A stretch of DNA of 64,000 nucleotides, from the NCBI RefSeq assembly GCF_002259415.1, contig NZ_NPFY01000011.1, forward strand, positions 310,001-374,000. Reading direction: 5' to 3'. This document shows positions 8,746 to 16,989 of the stretch, piece after piece. The position numbers were made by a program, and so were the translations under genes. Within the stretch, counting starts at the first letter, position 1. Every line of letters starts with the position of its first letter. The notes beneath the pieces are model-generated. The model was not told the origin of the DNA. It was given only the letters and a program-made list of their open reading frames with translations, and ran no database searches. Origin of the DNA: Rhodococcus sp. 14-2470-1b (lineage in GTDB: Bacteria; Actinomycetota; Actinomycetes; Mycobacteriales; Mycobacteriaceae).

Positions 8746-9394
8746 CCAGCAGGAACAGGCCCACCCAGACGATTCCAGGTAGGAACGTCAGACGAGCCAA
8801 CTGATCGGCGTCGGAATCGCGTGCCCGTCCTCGACTGCGTGAACGTTGCAGTTCGAGGACGGGCCGTGGTCCGGCGATCAGCAAGAAGAACGTGATGAAG
8901 TACGCGGCGGCCACCTGCTGCTCACCGGTTCCCCACCAAGACACCGCGAACAGCGCCGCACCGACCACGACCAACGACACCAATCCGTAGACGTTGCGAA
9001 TCATCAGCAGCATCAGTGCGATCGAGACGATCCCGATCCACAGCACCGCCGACGCGTGCTGCGTCCCCAGTACGAATGCAGCCCCGAGGCCGAGCAGCGA
9101 CGGTCCGACATAGCCGGCGAACGTCATCGCGATGACCCCGAGGCCCGTCGGCTTGCCCTTCGAAATAGCGACCCCCGACGTATCGGAGTGCAGTCGCAGT
9201 CCCACCAGTTGCCTGCCGGTGATCAGCGCCACGAACAGGTGAGCGCCCTCGTGGGCGATGGTCACGACATTGCGGGCAACCCTCCACGTCTGCGGAATCG
9301 ACACGATCGCCAGAGCCACCAGAGCTGCTACTTGGACGATCCAGACAGGCGGATCAGGACTCACCGCGGAAACGCGGTCCCAGAATTGCTGCAC
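8690..9394 (-). CDS. M50 family membrane metalloprotease
   Basis: 234 residues with about six hydrophobic segments. The zinc motif HEGAH (HExxH) is at residues 48-52, inside the second membrane segment. This is the arrangement of site-2-type M50 peptidases that cut within membranes. The second conserved Asp motif seen in larger M50 members (LDG/NPDG) is not obvious, so the protein belongs to a compact actinobacterial branch. It overlaps ndh tail-to-tail by 56 bases. A 12-bp palindrome lies just upstream of its start. The substrate is unknown. Confidence 0.82.
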   Translation of the reverse strand: MQQFWDRVSAVSPDPPVWIVQVAALVALAIVSIPQTWRVARNVVTIAHEGAHLFVALITGRQLVGLRLHSDTSGVAISKGKPTGLGVIAMTFAGYVGPSLLGLGAAFVLGTQHASAVLWIGIVSIALMLLMIRNVYGLVSLVVVGAALFAVSWWGTGEQQVAAAYFITFFLLIAGPRPVLELQRSRSRGRARDSDADQLARLTFLPGIVWVGLFLLVTSGCLVVGAWRILAPVQ

Positions 9395-9407
9395 ACCACA
9401 CCCTATG

Positions 9408-9419
9408 CGAGTGCACTCG
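9408..9419. promoter_or_regulatory. 12-bp palindrome upstream of the M50 protease gene
   Basis: CGAGTGCACTCG is a perfect palindrome 14 nt upstream of the protease start. It could be a repressor site overlapping the translation initiation or promoter region. No regulator gene is adjacent, so this rests on symmetry and position only. Confidence 0.3.
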
Positions 9420-9507
9420 TGCGCTTGCAGTGCTGCAGCCGGCGCCGGTCCGCTTCAGGACGCCGTCGATCGAGTCTCGCTTCGGACCACGACCTTCAGA
9501 ACCGTGC

Positions 9508-11058
9508 TCAGACAGGGCGCAGCAACGATCGACGCCGCGGAGGGAGAGGCTCGGGTGTCTTGTCGGCCAACAAGGTCAATGCTCGACGGATTTCCAGCCG
9601 AGTCTGCGACGGTTCGATGACGGCATCGATGTACCCACGTTCGGCTGCCGTGTACGGCGTCGCGACGTATTCGTTGTAGAAGTCGATGAAGTCCTGACGC
9701 ACCTGCGGACCGTTCTCGCCCGCTGCCTCGATTTCCCGACGCTTCAGCAGCCCGACAGCACCCTCGGCGCCCATCACGGCGATGCGGGCCGTCGGCCACG
9801 CGAAATTGAGATCCGCGCCGAGGTTCTTGGAACCCATTACTGCATAACCACCCCCGTACGCCTTGCGGATGACGACGGTTACTTTCGGGACGGTCGATTC
9901 GATCACCGCCGCGAGCAGTTTCGCGCCACGGTAGATCACACCGGCGCGTTCCTGCTCCAACCCCGGCAGATAGCCGGGAATGTCGACGAGGAACACGATG
10001 GGGATGGCGAAGGCGTCGCAGATGTAGATGAAGCGTGCAGCCTTCTCCGAACTGGCGATGTCCAGAGCACCACTGAGATAGGTCGGCTGGTTCGCGACGA
10101 CGCCGACGGTTCTGCCGTCGACGCGGGTGAAGGCAGTGATGACGTTCGGTGCGTACAGCGCGCCGACCTCGAGGAACTCCCCGTCGTCGAAGACCTTCGT
10201 CATGACGTCGTGCATGTCGTACGCGGTGTTGTCCGAGTCGGGAAGGAAGGAATCGAGGCTCAGATCCGATTCCGTCACAGTCGGTTCCAGACCTGGGTTC
10301 ACGACGGGTGCGATCTCGTGGCAGTTGCTCGGCAGGTAACCGAGGAGCGTCTTCACCCACGCGAATGCATCGGGCTCGGAATCGGCGACGTGATGCACGG
10401 TGCCGTAGCTCGCCTGCTTCGTCGCGCCGCCGAGATCCTCGGCTGAAATGTTCTCCCCGGTCACCGCTTTGAGCACGTCGGGTCCGGTGACGAACATGTA
10501 CGCCTGATCCTGCACTGCGACGATGAAGTCGGTGCACGCAGGTGAATACGCCGCACCGCCTGCACACTTGCCGAGCATGATGGAGATCTGCGGCGCCAAT
10601 CCGGACAGCAGCCGTTGGCGACGCCCGATCTCCGAATAGAAGGCCAGCGACGTCACGGCATCCTGCACCCGTGCACCGCCGGAATCGTTGATACCGATGA
10701 TCGGACACGCCGTCTTGGCGGCCAGTTCCATCATCGCAACGACCTTGCGCCCGAACATCTCTCCGAGCGACCCACCGAACACCGTGTTGTCGTGCGAATA
10801 CACGACGACAGGCCTGCCCCCGACGGTGCCGCGCCCGGTGACGACGCCGTCGCCGTACGGATTCTTCGGGCTACCGGGAGCCCGCATCAAGGCACCGTAC
10901 TCGACGAAGCTACCGGGATCGAGCAACGCATCGATGCGGTCCCGCGGACCCGGCAGCCCCGCGGCACTTCTCTTGGCGATCGCCCGCTCACTACCAGGGT
11001 TACGCGCGTGTTCGAGTTTCTCGGCGAGAGTCGCCAGTTTTTCAGCTGTCGCGTTCAG
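9508..11058 (-). CDS. Acyl-CoA carboxylase beta (carboxyltransferase) subunit, apparent CTG start
   Basis: 516 residues if translation starts at the CTG at 11058. The subunit transfers carboxyl from biotin to an acyl-CoA such as propionyl-CoA. It shows the usual AccD pattern: LLDPGSFVEYGAL, GDGVVTGRG, NDSGGARVQD, the two oxyanion regions GKCAGGAAYSPA and RKAYGGGYAVMGS, and a C-terminal EYVATPYTAAERGYIDAVI. The first ATG/GTG/TTG in frame is a TTG at 10926, which would remove 44 residues (TAEKLATLAEKLEHARNPGS and following) that match the family N-terminus. No ATG or GTG lies between the upstream in-frame stop and that TTG. ACGGAG sits six bases before the CTG. The biotin-carrying alpha subunit is not in the window. 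Confidence 0.9.
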   Translation of the reverse strand: MNATAEKLATLAEKLEHARNPGSERAIAKRSAAGLPGPRDRIDALLDPGSFVEYGALMRAPGSPKNPYGDGVVTGRGTVGGRPVVVYSHDNTVFGGSLGEMFGRKVVAMMELAAKTACPIIGINDSGGARVQDAVTSLAFYSEIGRRQRLLSGLAPQISIMLGKCAGGAAYSPACTDFIVAVQDQAYMFVTGPDVLKAVTGENISAEDLGGATKQASYGTVHHVADSEPDAFAWVKTLLGYLPSNCHEIAPVVNPGLEPTVTESDLSLDSFLPDSDNTAYDMHDVMTKVFDDGEFLEVGALYAPNVITAFTRVDGRTVGVVANQPTYLSGALDIASSEKAARFIYICDAFAIPIVFLVDIPGYLPGLEQERAGVIYRGAKLLAAVIESTVPKVTVVIRKAYGGGYAVMGSKNLGADLNFAWPTARIAVMGAEGAVGLLKRREIEAAGENGPQVRQDFIDFYNEYVATPYTAAERGYIDAVIEPSQTRLEIRRALTLLADKTPEPLPPRRRSLLRPV

Positions 11059-11106
11059 AACGAACTCCGTTGTTCGATGCGGACCCCGGTGCGAGCATGT
11101 AGGAAC

Positions 11107-12069
11107 TCAGGACGCCTTCTGTGCCTTCTCCGCCTTGGCCGCATCACGAGCCAGTGAACGGTCGCGCATCTCCTCGAACTTCGTTGCCTGCTTCTCGAGG
11201 TCCTCGAGAAAGGCTGCGAGCTCCTCGCGCTTGTTCTCGCCGGCGCCCGTGAAGTCCTCTCGCTCGAACACACGCCACTTACGTAGCACCGGCCACACGA
11301 CCTCTTCGAGGTGCTGACGCAGGTCGTAGATACCGTGCTTGGCCATCAACACACCGTTACGCCGGAAGTTCGGCATACCTGCACCCGGCATCTGGAAGTT
11401 CGTCACGATGTCCGACACCGCGTTCAGAGTCTGGTCCGGTGCGATGTCCATCGCGGCACCACAGATGTTGCGGTAGAAGATCATGTGCAGGTTCTCGTCG
11501 GCCGCGATGCGCTGAAGCATGCGGTCGGCGATCGGGTCGTCGCACACCTTGCCGGTGTTGCGGTGCGACACACGCGTCGCGAGCTCCTGGAACGTCACGT
11601 AGGACACCGAATGCAGCAACCCCGTGTGCGAACCGGCGGGAGACGCGAACCCGTTGGTCATGTGAATCATGCGAGCCTCTTCGAGCGCCACAGGATCGAC
11701 CCCGCGGCTGACCACCAGGTAATCGCGCATCACGATGCCGTGACGGTTTTCCTCGGCGGTCCACCGGCCCACCCAGGTACCCCAGGCGCCGTCCTGCGAG
11801 AAGTTCTCGGCGATCTCGCGGTGGTACGACGGCAGATTGTCCTCGGTGAGCAAGTTGGTGACCATCGCGGCCTGTGCCACGTCCGACAGCCTGCTCTGCT
11901 CCGGGTCGTAGTCGACGCCGCCCAACTCGGCGAAATTGCGGCCCTCGTCCCACGGCACGTAGTCGTGGGGATGCCACTCCTTCGCCATCGACAGATGCCG
12001 GTTCACGTTGTCTTCCGCAACCGGAACCAGCTCCTGCAGCAGCTCCAGCTGTGTCAGTTCCCTGACCAT
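11107..12069 (-). CDS. Acyl-ACP desaturase (DesA-like diiron enzyme)
   Basis: 320 residues. The start at 12069 (MVRELTQ) is set by GAGGAGG with 7-nt spacing; the ATG at 12075 would have only one base of spacing. It is a soluble diiron desaturase introducing a double bond into acyl-ACP. The two iron-binding signatures EENRHG and DENLHM (ExxH) lie near residues 139 and 225, with LTEDNLPSYHREI and ATRVSHRNTG also conserved in mycobacterial DesA1/DesA2. Two positions upstream is an 18-bp operator-like palindrome. The gene stands between the encapsulin operon and the carboxylase gene, all on one strand. A Lys/Ala-rich tail ends the protein. Confidence 0.93.
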   Translation of the reverse strand: MVRELTQLELLQELVPVAEDNVNRHLSMAKEWHPHDYVPWDEGRNFAELGGVDYDPEQSRLSDVAQAAMVTNLLTEDNLPSYHREIAENFSQDGAWGTWVGRWTAEENRHGIVMRDYLVVSRGVDPVALEEARMIHMTNGFASPAGSHTGLLHSVSYVTFQELATRVSHRNTGKVCDDPIADRMLQRIAADENLHMIFYRNICGAAMDIAPDQTLNAVSDIVTNFQMPGAGMPNFRRNGVLMAKHGIYDLRQHLEEVVWPVLRKWRVFEREDFTGAGENKREELAAFLEDLEKQATKFEEMRDRSLARDAAKAEKAQKAS

Positions 12070-12092
12070 GGACATGCCTCCTCGAATCGAAT

Positions 12093-12110
12093 ACCTACGA
12101 GAGCGTAGGT
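12093..12110. promoter_or_regulatory. Operator-like palindrome upstream of the desaturase
   Basis: ACCTACG (12093-12099) and CGTAGGT (12104-12110) are perfect inverted arms with a 4-nt spacer. They lie 24-41 nt upstream of the desaturase start. The size and position suit a TetR-type repressor. A second 10-bp palindrome CGACCGGTCG follows at 12117-12126. Two direct TTCGGTCA copies lie further upstream (about 12199 and 12211). Confidence 0.45.
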
Positions 12111-12163
12111 GTGCTCGACCGGTCGAAATGCAAGGTGCCGGAAATTCTGTTAGATGTAGCAAC

Positions 12164-12188
12164 CCTGCCCGCGAGGACTTTGGGCAGG
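12164..12188 (-). terminator. Probable terminator of the DyP-encapsulin operon
   Basis: CCTGCCC (12164-12170) and GGGCAGG (12182-12188) form a 7-bp GC stem with an 11-nt loop, 28 nt after the encapsulin stop codon. No strong T run follows. Confidence 0.5.
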
Positions 12189-12215
12189 CTCACACCGTTC
12201 GGTCAGACCATTCGG

Positions 12216-13025
12216 TCACACTGTGGGCGCGGCAACCAGAGGAACGACGGCTTCGCTCGTGTACGCCAGGAACGTCAGCGTCTCCTGGAAGTACAGTTCC
12301 ACGCTCGACGCATCGTGCGACGAGTAGCCGATCGACAGGTCCTGCCCGATGTGCAACTCGTAGTCACCACCACGAGTGGTCAACAGGAACGCACCGTCGA
12401 TCGCCGGTGCCCAGATGATTTCTCCGTCCAGCAACCGGCGCAGGTGCTCGCGGATCGGATAGCCGTGATCCGACGTCTCGTTGATGGCGGTGAACGCTTC
12501 GGCGCTCAGCAGCAACGAGTACGGCCCGTTGACGCCCGCCAAACGCAACGCCGTGATGGCCTGGCTGATGGTCTCCGGGTAGTCCCGCGGATCCGACGGA
12601 AGCTTCAACTCCGGATTGGACGCACTGTCTCGTAGACCCGTGATGCCCGCTGCCGCATAGCCTTCGAACACCGCACGGTCCTCGGCGAAAGCAATCTGGG
12701 TGGCCGCATCCTTCACCGGCTGCCAGTCGCTGTCGCTCGCTCCCCGTTCGACGTCGTCGATCGCCTGCCTGCTCACCGTGAACGGAACGCGCAGTTCCAC
12801 CACCGGTTGCGCCACCCTCGCGTGTGCGACGACTCCGTCGGCGATCGGCTCGATAGGCCGCTGATGACCTGTGCCGACGGCCGCAAGTGTCAACCCGGCC
12901 GGACCTTTCACATCGACGACGCGACGGCCTGCGACGTTGCGCTTGAACGTCCGCGTCGCCTCTTCTTCGATCTCGGCCCACGCCGCCGACGAGATCGGAG
13001 CAAGTTCACGATGCAAATTACTCAT
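12216..13025 (-). CDS. enc: Encapsulin shell protein (family 1)
   Basis: 269 residues, the normal length for a T=1 family 1 encapsulin (linocin M18/CFP29 type), which assembles into a roughly 60-subunit HK97-fold protein shell. The N-terminal NLHRELAPISSAAWAEIEEEA and R-x-F/K-R-x-V-AGRRVVDV region, the RAxFEGYxxAGI-like stretch VFEGYAAAGITGL, and the C-terminal GQDLSIGY..VELYFQETLTF segment all match the family. Its ATG overlaps the stop of the DyP gene (ATGA). That peroxidase ends with a targeting peptide, so the two make a peroxidase nanocompartment. The shell protects and confines the haem enzyme, probably in oxidative stress. Confidence 0.96.
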   Translation of the reverse strand: MSNLHRELAPISSAAWAEIEEEATRTFKRNVAGRRVVDVKGPAGLTLAAVGTGHQRPIEPIADGVVAHARVAQPVVELRVPFTVSRQAIDDVERGASDSDWQPVKDAATQIAFAEDRAVFEGYAAAGITGLRDSASNPELKLPSDPRDYPETISQAITALRLAGVNGPYSLLLSAEAFTAINETSDHGYPIREHLRRLLDGEIIWAPAIDGAFLLTTRGGDYELHIGQDLSIGYSSHDASSVELYFQETLTFLAYTSEAVVPLVAAPTV

Positions 13026-14080
13026 TGGACCGACACTCCCTTGTTGGACAGATGTTTCAGACTTCCGATTCCCAGCGAACCGTCCGACACCCCAGGCGAT
13101 GACTGTGCATCCTGCACGGTGGGTACTTCCGGTGGATCCTCCAGGAAATCCACAGTGGGAACGTAGAACGACGTGCCCGTGACAGCCGTCGAGAAGTCGA
13201 GGATCCGGTCGTGGTTGCCCTCCGGCTTACCGAGGAACATGTTGCGGAGCATTTCCTCGGTCACGGCAGGCGACGCCGAATACCCGATGAAATAGGTCCC
13301 GAATTCCTTCGCCCCCGGGCTACCGAACGGCATGTTGTTGCGCAGAATCTGGAGCTGCACACCGTTCTCGTCCTCGATGACATTGAGCGCCGTGTGCGAA
13401 TTCGACGGCTTCACATCGTCGTCCATCTCGATGTCGGTCAACTTCGTTCGCCCGATGACCTTCTCCTGATCCTCGGTCGTCAACGAATTCCACGACGCCA
13501 TGTCGTGCAGATACTTCTGCACGATCACGTAACTGCCACCGGCGAACCCCGGATCTTCATCACCGACGGTGACCGCCACCGCCGCGTCGTCACCCGTCGG
13601 GTTCTCCGTGCCGTCGACGAAGCCCATCAGATCGCGCATCTCGAAGAACTTGAACCCCTGCACCTCGTCGACCACCGTCACCGACTCACCCAGCGCACCC
13701 ATGATCTGCGTAGCCATCTCGAACACCAGATCCATCTGCTGAGCGCGCAAGTGGAACAACACATCTCCCGGCGTCGACGGTGCACTGTGCGTCGCACCGG
13801 CCAACGGCACGAACGGATGCAGTTCCGCAGGCCGCGGGCTGCCGTACAACCGATCCCATGCGTCGGAGCCGATCCCGACCACACACGTCAGCTTCCCCTC
13901 GGGAACCCGGAAGCCGACCGACCGCTGCAGACCCTGAATCCCGGACAGCACATCCCGAACCGCATCCTCGCCACCGTCGTCGATGGTGACCACAAGAAAA
14001 ATCGCCGCCGAAGTCAGCGGAGAAAGCACCGGTTGCGAAGTCACGGGAGCAAGTTTTGCACAACCCTCACACCGCGTCAT
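13022..14080 (-). CDS. dypB: Dye-decolourising peroxidase, encapsulin cargo
   Basis: 352 residues from the ATG at 14080. A GTG at about residue 13 is an alternative, but the MTRCEGCAKLAP stretch aligns with the start of Rhodococcus DypB. It is a haem peroxidase using H2O2 on dyes, phenols and lignin-like substrates. The signature GFVDGTENP is at 153-161, with the distal catalytic Asp at 156. The proximal haem His is near 229 (PSNSH) and the distal Arg near 247 (ILRNN). After a Pro/acidic linker the C-terminus SLGIGSLKHLSNKGVSVQ matches encapsulin-targeting peptides. The gene leads the operon and is coupled to the shell gene. Dispersed repeats lie just upstream. Confidence 0.96.
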   Translation of the reverse strand: MTRCEGCAKLAPVTSQPVLSPLTSAAIFLVVTIDDGGEDAVRDVLSGIQGLQRSVGFRVPEGKLTCVVGIGSDAWDRLYGSPRPAELHPFVPLAGATHSAPSTPGDVLFHLRAQQMDLVFEMATQIMGALGESVTVVDEVQGFKFFEMRDLMGFVDGTENPTGDDAAVAVTVGDEDPGFAGGSYVIVQKYLHDMASWNSLTTEDQEKVIGRTKLTDIEMDDDVKPSNSHTALNVIEDENGVQLQILRNNMPFGSPGAKEFGTYFIGYSASPAVTEEMLRNMFLGKPEGNHDRILDFSTAVTGTSFYVPTVDFLEDPPEVPTVQDAQSSPGVSDGSLGIGSLKHLSNKGVSVQ

Positions 14081-14133
14081 TGCCGATTCCCCGACCCCGA
14101 TCTACCTGCTACCCCCACCGACTACTGCCATCC

Positions 14134-14228
14134 GTCATTCCGCAGGCTCCACTCCCAGCCCCATCCGTCATTCCGCAGGCTCCACTCCCAGCCGCCCCCG
14201 GGTCATTCCGCAGGCTCCACTCCCAGCC
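14134..14228. repeat. Three copies of the dispersed 27-bp repeat
   Basis: Units begin at 14134, 14167 and 14202 and read GTCATTCCGCAGGCTCCACTCCCAGCC with almost no variation. On the minus strand each reads GGAGTGGAGCCTGCGGAATGAC. The unit at 14202 forms the last codons and stop of the DUF2254 gene. The other two lie between that gene and the DyP start, inside the region that should hold the DyP-encapsulin promoter. Confidence 0.9.
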
Positions 14229-16419
14229 TGAGTGGGAGGATTCGACCCATCGCCCCCATCTCCGAACCCAACCCCTGGGGATCGGCCACGCTGGCGAGGC
14301 CGACGTCGAGACTGCCCGACCACTCCCGCGCCACCTGAGCGTCGAGCGCACTCAGCCGCGCGAGCAGCGGCGGGTGTTGATCCGGCGGGCATGCGGCCCT
14401 CAGGGTTTCGAACAACGACCGGAGTCGACGCTGCACCTGGGTCGAGCCGCGGCTGAAGTGTCGGATCTCGTCGGTGGCGACCGTGACGTAATCACCCCAT
14501 GTCCGACGCGTTCCTCGGACGCGGGTGAGCGCGGAATCCTCGGCTTCTGCATGCACTCGCGGCGCGAGTGTCATCAGCAGGTCCTCCAGGTGATCCATTG
14601 CCTGCACTGCACGTCCCGGGTCGTTGATGGCCGGGGACAGGGCTTTCAACGCGATGTCGACGATGGCCTGCAGGGCGGCAGCAGGGCTGACCGTCGGGCT
14701 GTGCGTGTCACCGAAGACGAGGGCCGCCATCAGCTTGTGCGGCCGAACCCGTAGTTGCGGTCCTTCGACGCGGAACAGAACGGCATCCTGTGCCACGAAT
14801 TCGCCGATGGTCGGCATCAGTTGCACGGTCACACCCCAGGATGATGCCATGCGTTGTATGCCTGCCAGATTCACCGCCAGCAGCACTCGTCCGTCCGGTG
14901 AGAGTTGCGTCAACCTCACCGTCGAGGTCGACTCGGGCAAGGACGTTCGGTCGTCCGGATCGGCCACCACTGCACTGTCCGCCATGGCCGTCGGGGCGGA
15001 TTCCTTGACTGCCGGATACATTCGGACGATCGAGGTTCTGCCCTGCGCCGCGAGCCAGCGAAGCAACCGGGACGAGTTCAGGATCATCCCGACCCGGGAC
15101 ACGAGTCCGATGAACAGGAACGCGCTGACGAACGACAGCAGAATCGCGATCGACGTCGACAGTACCGGCGACGACGACTGACCGGACAGCGCGATATCCG
15201 AGGCGATGACGATGGCGAACACGAAGGTGGACAGGAACATTCCGATGGACCATCGCATGATGGCTTCCTGCGCAAGCATCGGAACCACGCGGACCGAGAT
15301 CTGCGACGCGCCGAACTGCATCGCCAGGGTGATGGCCGTGAACACCAGACCGGTGAGGGTGATCATCCCGCCCGCGATCACTGCCAGCAGTGTTGCCGTG
15401 GCACCGATGTCGAGACTCGACTCGACCGTGACGGTCCCGTCGCTGCCTGCGAGCTCCGCGTCGACGACGACGAGAACGATGGCAAGAATCAAGAAGAACA
15501 GCACCAACAGCGTCGGAAGTCGCCACACCGGAGGGCGACGCAGGCGTCGGCGGGTACTGCGCCATCGGATCGTCGACAACACCCGGTTCGGCAGTGAGGG
15601 TTTGGACGCCTGCAGCGGGTCCGCGACAGGGAATTCCTGCACCGGGGCGATGTTCACCGGGACTCCGAAGCGACCGGACAGCGCCTCCTGCACAACGATC
15701 TTCGCGTGGATCATCGGCTCACGGAATCGCTTCTCACGCGACCACGCCCTGGCTTGTTTGCTCGGCTTGTCGGCGTACCGCCACCTGGCCCAGGGAGAAC
15801 CCGGCCTCCCGAGCCTCGACGCACCGACGATCAACAACGGCACGAAGAACAAGCCGACGAGACCCGTCCACAGTTTGCCCTTGAGCAGCGTGACGGCGGC
15901 GAGCGCCAACTGGAACGCAAGTCCGCCGAGCACGAGAGCGAGCGTGACCAACGAACGATCCTGCTGGTAGGCGTCGAAGTCGCCGGCGAAACCGATCGGG
16001 TGCACCCCCAGCAAGTACAGGCCGGTGATGGCGATCGCAACGAAAACTGCGTCGATCGACGCTCGACCTTCCTCCGCCCAGTACACATCCCGCAGATGCA
16101 GGATCAGTGCGAACTCGTCGAGCATCAACGCGCTACCGACGCCGAAGACGCTCGCGAGGATGCAATTGGCGACCGGGGTGTGATAGTTCGCGATCGCGAC
16201 CAGCGAGAACCCCGAGATCAGCACCATGATCAGTCCGAACATCACGTGGTGGATGTGCATCCCACCCGGGGTGACGTTGCCCGGCCACCAGGAGACCTCG
16301 GCACGGATCATGCGAACGCTGAATCGGATGAACAGAAAGGCAAGCAGAAACGACACGAGCAGGAAGAACAGCGGTAATCGCCCGTTGTCGACGATCGTCT
16401 CGGTGAACCAGCCGCTCAT
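14203..16419 (-). CDS. Large membrane protein: N-terminal actinobacterial membrane domain fused to DUF2254
   Basis: 738 residues in two parts. Residues 1 to about 230 hold about seven membrane segments with a HIHHVMFGLIMVLISG motif and a DEFALILHLRDVYW motif. This unit is seen alone in many actinobacteria. From about 300 a DUF2254 domain follows: two to four membrane segments (TLLVLFFLILAIVLVVV; ATLLAVIAGGMITLTGLVF), then a soluble region with ALSPAINDPGRAVQAMDHL. No function is established for either. The last residues GVEPAE and the TGA stop come from a copy of the dispersed repeat, so the original C-terminus may have been replaced. A GtrA-family gene lies 44 nt upstream on the same strand. 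Confidence 0.82.
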   Translation of the reverse strand: MSGWFTETIVDNGRLPLFFLLVSFLLAFLFIRFSVRMIRAEVSWWPGNVTPGGMHIHHVMFGLIMVLISGFSLVAIANYHTPVANCILASVFGVGSALMLDEFALILHLRDVYWAEEGRASIDAVFVAIAITGLYLLGVHPIGFAGDFDAYQQDRSLVTLALVLGGLAFQLALAAVTLLKGKLWTGLVGLFFVPLLIVGASRLGRPGSPWARWRYADKPSKQARAWSREKRFREPMIHAKIVVQEALSGRFGVPVNIAPVQEFPVADPLQASKPSLPNRVLSTIRWRSTRRRLRRPPVWRLPTLLVLFFLILAIVLVVVDAELAGSDGTVTVESSLDIGATATLLAVIAGGMITLTGLVFTAITLAMQFGASQISVRVVPMLAQEAIMRWSIGMFLSTFVFAIVIASDIALSGQSSSPVLSTSIAILLSFVSAFLFIGLVSRVGMILNSSRLLRWLAAQGRTSIVRMYPAVKESAPTAMADSAVVADPDDRTSLPESTSTVRLTQLSPDGRVLLAVNLAGIQRMASSWGVTVQLMPTIGEFVAQDAVLFRVEGPQLRVRPHKLMAALVFGDTHSPTVSPAAALQAIVDIALKALSPAINDPGRAVQAMDHLEDLLMTLAPRVHAEAEDSALTRVRGTRRTWGDYVTVATDEIRHFSRGSTQVQRRLRSLFETLRAACPPDQHPPLLARLSALDAQVAREWSGSLDVGLASVADPQGLGSEMGAMGRILPLRLGVEPAE

Positions 16420-16463
16420 GGCCAGCCAGCCTATAACCGGGCAGGTGAACTACGTGGTGAGAG

Positions 16464-16916
16464 CTAGAAAACCCACCCGCGGAGGGCGAGAAAGCGGAGT
16501 GCGCCGGTGGCTGCGCTCACGGCGATGACCGCGATTATCTGAACCAGTGCGGACGAGCCGGGGAAGAGGACGTGGACCGCGGCGAGCGCGGCAGTACCGA
16601 GTGCCAGTCCGACGAGGGCGAGGCCGCCTGCTTCCCACTGAGTCTGGAACCAGCCGACACGTTCCGCGGCATGGAAGGTGTGGCGCCGATGTAGCTCGTT
16701 GGCCAAGACGGTGCTGGATGCTATTCCGACGATGTTGGCGACGAACGATCCGAACGACGCAAGGCCGACGAACAGCGCGGCGTACAGAATATTGCTGGAG
16801 GCGCCGACGAAGACGAATCTGACGAACTGCGCGGTCGCCGACTCGCCCAGGAACCTGGCCTTGAGTCGCGGACCGCAGGTATCGACCCGGGTTCGCGCGT
16901 CGACCCTGCTACTCAT
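16464..16916 (-). CDS. GtrA family membrane protein
   Basis: 150 residues from the ATG at 16916 (MSSRVDARTRVD). The frame is open to 17033, but the longer form adds an unlikely polar leader. Four hydrophobic segments and the motifs FVRFVFVGASSNILYAALF and ANELHRRHTFH place it in the GtrA family. These proteins are thought to move polyprenyl-phosphate-linked sugars across the membrane for cell-surface glycosylation. The protein ends ALRFLALRGWVF, typical of the family. It lies just before the DUF2254 fusion gene. The sugar involved cannot be deduced. Confidence 0.88.
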   Translation of the reverse strand: MSSRVDARTRVDTCGPRLKARFLGESATAQFVRFVFVGASSNILYAALFVGLASFGSFVANIVGIASSTVLANELHRRHTFHAAERVGWFQTQWEAGGLALVGLALGTAALAAVHVLFPGSSALVQIIAVIAVSAATGALRFLALRGWVF

Positions 16917-16989
16917 GAATCCATACAACCGCAGACCTGTGACATTCGGTCCCCGACTATGGCCTATGTCACTGAAAGACAGGGCCTGA

